DNA from: Mucilaginibacter rubeus
GTDB taxonomy: Bacteria; Bacteroidota; Bacteroidia; Sphingobacteriales; Sphingobacteriaceae
Assembly (NCBI RefSeq): GCF_003286415.2
Contig: NZ_CP043450.1
Span: 3,968,001 to 4,032,000, forward strand
Direction: 5' to 3'
DNA: 64,000 nucleotides
This document shows positions 9,640-16,561 of the stretch, in pieces. The notes beneath the pieces are model-generated. The model searched no databases and had not been told where the DNA came from. It saw nothing but the letters and a program-made list of their open reading frames with translations. Made by a program: the position numbers and the translations under genes. Positions within the stretch are counted from its first letter, which is position 1. Every line of letters begins with the position of its first letter.

Positions 9640-9651
9640 GGGCTGCTTTTT
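9625..9651. terminator. Perfect 11-bp bidirectional hairpin terminator between convergent operons
   Basis: The arms aaaaagcagcc (9625-9635) and ggctgcttttt (9641-9651) are exact reverse complements around a 5-nt loop. The A-tract and T-tract make it an intrinsic terminator on both strands. It ends the plus-strand lipoprotein operon, whose stop codon is in the loop, and faces the minus-strand peptide cluster ending at 9744. Confidence 0.92.
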
Positions 9652-9743
9652 GTTATAATAAATGGGATATTAGGTAATAAGTTTTCTTCAAATGCTGACG
9701 TGGAATGTGATCTTATCTAATCCATTAATCTTTTTATTAAACG

Positions 9744-10727
9744 CTACAGTCCCCAACCTTCTTCCCAATTATATTTTGCGATTTGTGGAAAGTGACATAT
9801 TTCCTTAAAAAGATTGAAAACACCTGTTTCTGAGTTATCAAGTGGATGTTCTGCCATCAAGGTCACGTGGATTTGGCTATTAGCTTCGTTATTAACACTG
9901 AAATAGCCGAGACTTCGCATAAATTTCTCGTTGAAGGTACAACCACCATACATCGTTTTTGATAAAAACTCGCTATCTCCAAGGTATATCCCTGATTTAT
10001 AATAACAATATGTCAAATACCAATCAAGTTCATTATCATTATGGTGCGAATTATTTGAGTTAAAATATAGATCAAGGACTCCCCTCGAACAACAGATTAT
10101 TTTTTTACAAACTTCAGCATTGATTTTCAACCGGTTAATACTTGAAACAAGTAACAAGGCTTGCCCAACCTGATGCATTTTTTGTAAGTCATTCAGAAGA
10201 GTATCACCATTATAAAGAATGGCATTATCAGAGAACAGCAGTTCATCTATTTCATCAATCAATAATACCAAACACTCCTGAATACAGATGTACCGATAAC
10301 GAGAGGAACTTGAATTTCTGGCACACAACCTTCTGTAAAAATAAAGCGCCTTACCTATTACACCATGGGCAAGCGAAGCATCCCCAGATTTAGCGTAGAC
10401 AACCGACCTATATAATTCGTCATCCATATCTTCTAAAATTTCATCCGTATTGGCATCGATGAATTTATTCTGAACCAACCATTCTATCGCCCATCCGATA
10501 CCTGAAAGTCCGTTTTGAAAGTTAAACTCTTTTATATTCTGAATATTCTCACTCAGTTCATCCAATAACTGTTTTCCCTTAGTAAGGGAAACTTGGTCAC
10601 CAGAGGCGGCATGAAGCATATAATATAACATGGCAAGACCAGTTTTTCCATTATATAAACTGTAATCATTAGCACAATTTTGTTCAAATCCGCTTAGGTA
10701 AGTTTTAAAATTGTCGATATTATTCAT
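9744..10727 (-). CDS. LanC-like (lanthionine cyclase-fold) protein without recognisable zinc-site motif
   Basis: 327 residues, last gene of the peptide cluster. The N-terminus reads like Bacteroidota LanC-family proteins: DYSLYNGKTGLAMLYYMLH, FNFQNGLSGIGWAIEWLVQ, an acidic D-A-N-T-D-E-I-L-E-D stretch and a SLAHGVIGKALYFYRRL repeat. These are the Gly-rich turns of the alpha/alpha toroid. Catalytic LanC enzymes bind zinc with a Cys and a later Cys-His-Gly motif; no C-H-G is present (the only C-H is in EICHFPQ near the end) and the protein is shorter than typical LanC (about 400 residues). It is therefore probably non-catalytic: a scaffold, a precursor-binding partner or an immunity factor. Its start overlaps the upstream glycosyltransferase stop by 4 bp, so the two are translationally coupled. 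Confidence 0.7.
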   Translation of the reverse strand: MNNIDNFKTYLSGFEQNCANDYSLYNGKTGLAMLYYMLHAASGDQVSLTKGKQLLDELSENIQNIKEFNFQNGLSGIGWAIEWLVQNKFIDANTDEILEDMDDELYRSVVYAKSGDASLAHGVIGKALYFYRRLCARNSSSSRYRYICIQECLVLLIDEIDELLFSDNAILYNGDTLLNDLQKMHQVGQALLLVSSINRLKINAEVCKKIICCSRGVLDLYFNSNNSHHNDNELDWYLTYCYYKSGIYLGDSEFLSKTMYGGCTFNEKFMRSLGYFSVNNEANSQIHVTLMAEHPLDNSETGVFNLFKEICHFPQIAKYNWEEGWGL

Positions 10728-12457
10728 TTGCTTAATTTAACTTTGGGATTCCCCCACGACCATGTCCCGACATAGATTCGCAACTCTTCTTTGGTAAATG
10801 AACATATCTTCAGATATTCTTCCATCAATGTACATCTTACCTCCATAGATTGATATCTACTGTTAATTCCGCGTGAGTGTGATAGATGATATAAATTACC
10901 GCTGATACGTTTTACCCGATAACCTAATATCGTCAACCGTTTTACGCGCTCTATATCTTCCGGCCCCCACGAGTCGATAAGCTCATTATCAATTCCCGCT
11001 TCCTGATAATCCAACTTGTTAAGAAATATACATCCCCCGTAAGACCTTCTGGCAATAAAATTTAATTTCTGTTGGTTCTCCTCAAATAAATTGGTATCCA
11101 GTAGTTTGATGAACATCGCTTTTAGTAAGCTGTCCACATTAACGAAGTTGCCATCATAAGGAAAAACTGCGGAAAATTCATTTTCCCTTAAAATTCGGAC
11201 TGCTTCTATTATTTGAGCAACAGGCAAAATAATATCTGCGTCATATAAAGCAATGTATGGTGTGTCAGCATTTAAAATCATCAGGTTGTTATACTTTGTA
11301 TGATAAAGCTGAGGGGAATCATCTTCGATAAAGAAGTATTTTACCTGTGGCGGAAGTTTTGTAACGTCAATTTTAGAAGTTTGGTCAATTTCTGTTAAAA
11401 TAATATTGGATTTTAAATTAATGGCAAGGTACCTCGTTACAGCATAAACATTTTCAAGCCTATCATCTGAGTCAATCCGCACCGGAATTAAAAATGAAAC
11501 ATCATGTAAATCAATTTTTTTGGTCTCTTGCGATGCCATATATCCATCGATCATATCTCTTACATATCTTCCGCATATTTCAGGGTCTAAACCCGATAAG
11601 TCGGCATGAAAAGGAGAATAATTAATATAGTCAGTCTTCCTGAATAATTTTGGATCATCCTTTCCAATGGTTCCGGTGTAATGCAGGATTTTGCATCTCT
11701 CCAACTGTTCAATAGGACTATCAGCCCAAGCGAAATCAAGCTCGGGATGGATTTGAAATTCGCGGTTATAAAATATCGCATTCCACCAAATCACCCACAT
11801 ATCGGTGCACCAGGCTTGTATTTGATTCAATCTGCCTTGATTGCAAAAACCCAACCCATTATTATACTGGATTAAATAATCATACATGCGGTCACAGTCA
11901 CTTTGAACTTTCAACCAAAATTCAGCATCGGTTCTTTTGAGCAGGTATTGTGCTCCCCCGGCGTGTTTATCATTTTTTTCAACATCCTGAACAGCAACTC
12001 CGACAATACGGCACATTTCCGTTAAAACAAGCGCCCCGGCCTTTTTAGTTATATAACTACAATCCAGATAAGAGCGGGTATCCGAGGCATACCAGATTCC
12101 CCCTTTGTTTAACAATGTAAAGTCAGGGAGTTTTTTAAAACAGATATCAGAATCATGATAAAATATTGAGTCATACTGGAGTTCCGGGAATGCGGCAAGA
12201 TGTTTGGCAATAATATGTGGCCTGATGGAAGATAAGTAGGTTTTTTTTATCCTTGTGTCAGGGTAGGCATGTACGTTTACGTCAGTGTTATCTTCTATAA
12301 AATTAAGAAAATCCTGTTGCAGTCCTTTCATTGGATCATACCCTACAAGAATATGCACCTTTTTCAAATCGATGTCGTGCAATTTGAAATTATAAAGCTG
12401 CAGTTGCAGTTGCCATAAGAAATAATGATCGTCAGGTTGTGCTGAAAGAAAAATCAT
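10724..12457 (-). CDS. Two-domain glycosyltransferase of the peptide cluster
   Basis: 577 residues, no signal peptide or clear membrane segment, so cytoplasmic. The N-terminal half (1-300) has a GT-A-like layout with the metal/nucleotide motif D-S-D at residues 102-104 (SIFYHDSDICFKKLP). The C-terminal half (about 318-577) starts like a GT2 domain (VSFLIPVRIDSDDRLENVY), has a second acidic motif in ALYDADIILP, and ends like the galactosyltransferase-C region (SYGGCIFLNK ... SWGPEDIERVKRL ... LYHLSHSRG). This suggests a bifunctional sugar-adding enzyme. Sitting between the exporter adaptor and the LanC-like gene, it could glycosylate the precursor peptide, as SunS-type enzymes do in glycocins. 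The substrate is inferred from context only. It ends in a 4-bp overlap with the next gene. Confidence 0.78.
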   Translation of the reverse strand: MIFLSAQPDDHYFLWQLQLQLYNFKLHDIDLKKVHILVGYDPMKGLQQDFLNFIEDNTDVNVHAYPDTRIKKTYLSSIRPHIIAKHLAAFPELQYDSIFYHDSDICFKKLPDFTLLNKGGIWYASDTRSYLDCSYITKKAGALVLTEMCRIVGVAVQDVEKNDKHAGGAQYLLKRTDAEFWLKVQSDCDRMYDYLIQYNNGLGFCNQGRLNQIQAWCTDMWVIWWNAIFYNREFQIHPELDFAWADSPIEQLERCKILHYTGTIGKDDPKLFRKTDYINYSPFHADLSGLDPEICGRYVRDMIDGYMASQETKKIDLHDVSFLIPVRIDSDDRLENVYAVTRYLAINLKSNIILTEIDQTSKIDVTKLPPQVKYFFIEDDSPQLYHTKYNNLMILNADTPYIALYDADIILPVAQIIEAVRILRENEFSAVFPYDGNFVNVDSLLKAMFIKLLDTNLFEENQQKLNFIARRSYGGCIFLNKLDYQEAGIDNELIDSWGPEDIERVKRLTILGYRVKRISGNLYHLSHSRGINSRYQSMEVRCTLMEEYLKICSFTKEELRIYVGTWSWGNPKVKLSK

Positions 12458-12462
12458 AGAAA

Positions 12463-13764
12463 TTAGTTGCCGTTGATGATTTTTGAGATATTCCTCACCA
12501 GTCTCTGTAAAATGGTGGCATCTTGAGTGATGATTTCCGCGTCAGCTTTCATACCTTGTTTTAGATGAACAGGTCTTTTTACCGAAGACATTCTGATATT
12601 AAAATCTACCTTTGAAATAAAAATGCTGTCTTTAAAAGGAACATCTGCGATATATTCTATTTTTCCTTTTACTACTCCATATTCTTCAAAAGGATAACTT
12701 TTTAACTTAATTAAAACCTGCTGTCCAACCTTTACTTTACCAAGATTATACTGAGGAATGGGCATTACGCCAAAAAAGTTCTCATTACCCGGATTGATGT
12801 AAAAAACTTCCTGACCGGGTGTCAGCACTTGATTTTCCTGGATAATACCAGCATAGGTTAGCTTTCCCTTTTGTAAGGCCATCAAAACATATTTACTTTT
12901 CCAGTCCTCCGTCTGGCTGATCAGGCTATTGAGCGATTGAAAAAACTTCGCCTTTTCTTCAGCTATTTGATTTTCCAGCTCCAATATTTCCTTTTGCTTA
13001 GCTAAGTAATCTGTATTGGCTGCAACCAATGCTGACTCCATTTGAACAAGAGGCGATTTCTTTGCCAAATACTTACTTTCCTGCTGTCGTAATTCAGCAG
13101 AAGTTTCAACCTTTTCACTGGCCAGCTTTTGATGTATGGAATACTCATCCTCAGCGAGTTTGAAATCCCTTTGCCGGATGACCTTTTCAGAATTCAATTG
13201 TTTTTGTTGCTTTTCAATATCTAAAAGATCTTTCCCCAAATACATCTTTTTTTTGACATAGAAACCTTCTTCTATTGATGATTTGTACGATAAATAATCC
13301 CGAAAAAAAACCTGATAAGATTGTTGAAGTTCACCAAAATGAGCCCTGTCGGCATCAAAAAAAAAGCTATTTCCCAGTAATAAACCTAACTGTAGTTTTT
13401 TTTGAATGTCTTTAAGATTTTGTAGCAATGTCATTACCTCCTTATGATCAGCCGTGCTTTCCATATATGCGAGAGGCTGACCAACAGATACCATTTCATT
13501 GTCTTTCACCAGCAGCTTTACTAATTTTCCGGAAACTTTTGACACAACCGGTTCCGGCGAATTTGGGGAATCCACCTTTAAAGAAGTTCTGATAATATCC
13601 GGATAACGAATTAGGGCGGAGAGGCAGAGGATCATGATCAAAATGGCGAAAAACAGTGTTAAACCCCAACGAAGTATCCACGCCGGCTGCGCGGTAATAA
13701 TATCCTGTATATCATCGCTATGATGGTGGTGCTGACCATTTTGTGAGACTTTTAAAAATGTCAT
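12463..13764 (-). CDS. HlyD-family periplasmic adaptor subunit of the peptide exporter
   Basis: 433 residues. A short cytoplasmic N-terminus (rich in His at HHHHS) is followed by one membrane segment (WGLTLFFAILIMILCLSALI, about residues 33-52), a lipoyl/barrel-sandwich start (VVSKVSGKLVKLLVKDNEMV), a long coiled-coil hairpin (about 130-280, with ELENQIAEEKAKFFQ) and the HlyD C-terminal domain (GQQVLIKLKSYPFEEYGVVK). Such adaptors link an inner-membrane C39 ABC exporter to an outer-membrane channel. No TolC-like gene is in the cluster, so a housekeeping channel is presumably used. It follows the ABC transporter gene by 110 bp and precedes the glycosyltransferase by 5 bp. Confidence 0.92.
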   Translation of the reverse strand: MTFLKVSQNGQHHHHSDDIQDIITAQPAWILRWGLTLFFAILIMILCLSALIRYPDIIRTSLKVDSPNSPEPVVSKVSGKLVKLLVKDNEMVSVGQPLAYMESTADHKEVMTLLQNLKDIQKKLQLGLLLGNSFFFDADRAHFGELQQSYQVFFRDYLSYKSSIEEGFYVKKKMYLGKDLLDIEKQQKQLNSEKVIRQRDFKLAEDEYSIHQKLASEKVETSAELRQQESKYLAKKSPLVQMESALVAANTDYLAKQKEILELENQIAEEKAKFFQSLNSLISQTEDWKSKYVLMALQKGKLTYAGIIQENQVLTPGQEVFYINPGNENFFGVMPIPQYNLGKVKVGQQVLIKLKSYPFEEYGVVKGKIEYIADVPFKDSIFISKVDFNIRMSSVKRPVHLKQGMKADAEIITQDATILQRLVRNISKIINGN

Positions 13765-13874
13765 TTTACTTTTCAGGCGATTTAATTCAACGTGATATAT
13801 TTCATGGAAGCTATTTCCAAAACCAGGGATTTTCCGTATAAAAAAATTATTCTTGATACAGACTTCGTTCTTTT

Positions 13875-16052
13875 TTATGTTCCCAATTCCAACTGATTTT
13901 TAACGAGCTTATAATAGTCTCCTTTGAGGCGTGTCAATTCCTGATGACTCCCCTGCTCTATGATGCGCCCCCGGTCAAGCACAATGATATTATCCGCATT
14001 GCTTACTGTACTTAGGCGATGTGCTACAATTACTACCGTTCTGCCTGCAAAAAACTCAAGTAGATTATCCATGATGATCTTTTCATTATTGGCATCTAAA
14101 GAATTAGTCGCTTCATCGAAAAAAATATACTCCGGGTTCTTATAAACAGCCCGCGCAATTAATATGCGTTGTCGCTGCCCCTGGCTAATCCCATTACCTT
14201 CCGCGCCTATTTTAGTTTTGAGGCCCATTGGCAACTTGTCAATAAAATCCTGGATATTGGCAACTTTAATAGCATGCCTTAGCTTGGCTTTATCGGGATA
14301 GTCATCCCCAACCGCAATATTTCTCTCGATATTGTCTGAAAATATAAAGCCATCCTGCATAACAACACCACATTGCCTTCGCCAACTTTTAAAGCTTATA
14401 CTGTCAATCAATTGTTCACCAACCCGTATTTCTCCTTTTTGTGGCTCGTAAAACCGGAGCAATAACTTTAAAATTGTGGTTTTACCGCTTCCACTCGTTC
14501 CTACAATGGCAGTTGTCTTACCCTGTGGTATATAAAGATTGATATTTTCCAATACAGCTTCGTTACCTGTACCCGGATATTTAAACGTCAGTTTATTGAG
14601 CAACAGGCTCCTGTTTTGAGGCAGAACATGGCTCCACTCTTTGTGAACAGCTTCTTCATCAGGCATTTGATGTATTTCATTCAACCGTTCCAGGCTAATC
14701 TTAGCATCCTGAAATCCTTGAATAAAACCAAGCAGCTGATCAATAGGACTGCTTAACTGGCCAACAATAAATTGTACGGCCACCATTGCGCCTAATGTTA
14801 AACTACCCTGAATTACCGCCTGTGCACTTAAAAAGGTTATAAATATATTTTTACCTTCATTGATGAAAGTGGCACCTCCCTGCTGATATTGATTAAGTGC
14901 CAACGTTTTTACGTTGAATTTAAACAAACGCGCTTGCGTATGCTCCCACTCCCAGCGCTTTTGCTGCTCACAATTATTAAGCTTTATTTCCTGCATACCA
15001 CCAATAAGCTGCACAATGCTATTCTGATTCTGTGCCGAAACATCAAAACTTTTATAATTAAGCAATCGCCGTCTTTTCAGGAAAAGAATTATCCATACAA
15101 TATACAATGTACTGCTTGCAGCGAATACAAAAAACACCCCAGCATTGTAATAAGCCAATACTATAGAAAACACCGTCAAATTGACCAAGGAAAACATCGT
15201 GGTAAGTGTTGAGCCGGTCAAAAAACTTTCAATCCGCTTCTGATCACTCATACGCTGCATAATATCACCCGTCATCTTGGTATCAAAAAAGCTCATGGGC
15301 AATTTCATCAGCTTTATCAAAAAATCGGTTAGAATCGATATGTTTATCCGGGTACTAATGTGTAATAGTATCCATGACCGGATAAACTCCACGCTCACAC
15401 GCCCTACGATTAAGGTTATCTGAGCGATAAGAATAATATTAATAAAATTGAGATTTCGGGTATTGATACCGATGTCAACTACCGACTGCGTCAAAAATGG
15501 AGTGATCAACTGTAACAAGCTACCTATGGTAAGCCCTAATAATAACTGGACAAGCAATTTACGGTAGATAATAATATATTTAAATAGAAATGACCATCGT
15601 ATTGTAGTGTTATTTTCTTCGTCTTGCTCGTAAAACTGCGGTGTTGGCGTCAGCAACAACGCGATGCCCTCGCCAGCCTCTTTATCCCCCAGCCAATTAA
15701 GGACAAATTCCTTTTCATTGAGGGTTACCAGGCCACTTCCCGGATCTGCTATATAATACCTATGCTTTTTAAATTTATAAAGCACAACAAAGTGATTTTG
15801 CCGCCAGTGTAAAATACAGGGCATGGAAGCATCCTGTAGCAATTCGGTATTTAATTTAACACCTAAGGTTCGGAAGCCTATTTTTTCAGCTCCATCACTT
15901 ATTCCTAAAAGCGATACCCCTTCCTTATTGATTTCGCAAAGCTTTCTCAGCGTTTCTAACTTAAAGTTACGCCCATAATACCTTGTTATCATACGAAGGC
16001 ATGTGGGCCCACAATCCATTTGCTCAAGTTGTTTATAAAAGGGAAATGGCAT
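13875..16052 (-). CDS. Peptidase-containing ABC exporter (C39 double-glycine peptidase, membrane and ATPase domains)
   Basis: 725 residues. Residues 1-130 form a C39 peptidase: oxyanion Q8, catalytic C14 (QMDCGPTC), H87 (NHFVVLYKF) and D103 (IADPGSG), all intact. Then comes a six-helix exporter domain (about 155-440) and an ATPase with Walker A GTSGSGKTT, C-loop ISQGQRQR and Walker B YIFFDEATNSLD, then the H-loop IVAHRLST. The C-loop ISQGQ replaces the common LSGGQ, which I recall as usual in Bacteroidota members. It cleaves double-glycine leaders and exports the core across the inner membrane. The 73-aa precursor with a GG site is the adjacent upstream gene, 199 bp away, and is the obvious substrate. 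Confidence 0.97.
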   Translation of the reverse strand: MPFPFYKQLEQMDCGPTCLRMITRYYGRNFKLETLRKLCEINKEGVSLLGISDGAEKIGFRTLGVKLNTELLQDASMPCILHWRQNHFVVLYKFKKHRYYIADPGSGLVTLNEKEFVLNWLGDKEAGEGIALLLTPTPQFYEQDEENNTTIRWSFLFKYIIIYRKLLVQLLLGLTIGSLLQLITPFLTQSVVDIGINTRNLNFINIILIAQITLIVGRVSVEFIRSWILLHISTRINISILTDFLIKLMKLPMSFFDTKMTGDIMQRMSDQKRIESFLTGSTLTTMFSLVNLTVFSIVLAYYNAGVFFVFAASSTLYIVWIILFLKRRRLLNYKSFDVSAQNQNSIVQLIGGMQEIKLNNCEQQKRWEWEHTQARLFKFNVKTLALNQYQQGGATFINEGKNIFITFLSAQAVIQGSLTLGAMVAVQFIVGQLSSPIDQLLGFIQGFQDAKISLERLNEIHQMPDEEAVHKEWSHVLPQNRSLLLNKLTFKYPGTGNEAVLENINLYIPQGKTTAIVGTSGSGKTTILKLLLRFYEPQKGEIRVGEQLIDSISFKSWRRQCGVVMQDGFIFSDNIERNIAVGDDYPDKAKLRHAIKVANIQDFIDKLPMGLKTKIGAEGNGISQGQRQRILIARAVYKNPEYIFFDEATNSLDANNEKIIMDNLLEFFAGRTVVIVAHRLSTVSNADNIIVLDRGRIIEQGSHQELTRLKGDYYKLVKNQLELGT

Positions 16053-16203
16053 TTAAAGAATTATTATTTAATTAATGATTGAAAAGCCTTTTCCAGCAAG
16101 CCGATCAACAAGCTACAATTAAACCGGGAAAGCATCTGTGACGATGCTTATGTGGTAGCCGGTTCTATCTGCTCCTCATCAGGCAACGTGTCGTCAGTTA
16201 GAG

Positions 16204-16230
16204 GTAGAGATACTATAAAAGTATCTCTAC
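16204..16230 (-). promoter_or_regulatory. Perfect 10-bp hairpin between precursor and exporter genes
   Basis: gtagagatac (16204-16213) and gtatctctac (16221-16230) are exact reverse complements around a 7-nt loop. It lies 21 nt downstream of the precursor stop codon and 150 nt upstream of the exporter start. No T-tract follows on the minus strand, so it is not a full intrinsic terminator. It could protect the precursor mRNA 3' end or attenuate read-through, so that the precursor is made in excess over the exporter. Confidence 0.65.
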
Positions 16231-16251
16231 GGTCAACTCTATTTAAAGAGA

Positions 16252-16473
16252 CTACATACAAGAATAACCAAACGCATTGTTTGGATCAGGTAGACACCTG
16301 CCACTACCGCAACAATTTGTCTGTTCAGTTACCTGGCTGCAGCCCGATCCTCTCGGAAGGCAATCCGGACCGGTAGCACCGCCGATAACACCTACTAAAA
16401 CATTTTTTAATTGTGCTCTCGTCATCATTTCATTAGCGCCAAGTTCGATCGCCTTTAATTTTAGTTTTTTCAT
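16252..16473 (-). CDS. Double-glycine-leader precursor peptide with six-cysteine knottin-like core
   Basis: 73 residues. Residues 1-32 are a leader (MKKLKLKAIELGANEM ... QLKNVLVGVIGG) ending in Gly31-Gly32, the C39 cleavage site. It resembles leaders of Bacteroidota GG-type natural-product precursors. The 41-residue core (33-73, encoded by 16255-16377) has cysteines at 38, 45, 54, 55, 60 and 72, giving C-x6-C-x8-CC-x4-C-x11-C. This spacing satisfies the inhibitor cystine knot pattern, and NCCGSGRC is knottin-like. The core is nearly neutral and has several Ser/Thr/Asn residues as possible sugar sites. The C39 exporter and the VKOR-thioredoxin gene flank it. Function is unknown (antagonistic, signalling or other). 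The gene is small but its context makes it very likely real. Confidence 0.88.
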   Translation of the reverse strand: MKKLKLKAIELGANEMMTRAQLKNVLVGVIGGATGPDCLPRGSGCSQVTEQTNCCGSGRCLPDPNNAFGYSCM

Positions 16474-16561
16474 TGTAAAGAAGATTTTAGAGAAATAAAT
16501 TTTGTCCCCTTTGTTAGCCTGGGAACATTCGAGGCTATCATTCCCCTGCTATTACTCGAGT

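Noticed and set aside
10142..10393. Plus-strand open frame of 83 codons inside the LanC-like gene
   Set aside because: It lies wholly antisense to a gene with clear family motifs and has low-complexity composition without domain features.
16152..16376. Plus-strand open frame of 74 codons opposite the precursor gene
   Set aside because: It is the shadow of the minus-strand precursor and hairpin region, with no recognisable start signal or motif.
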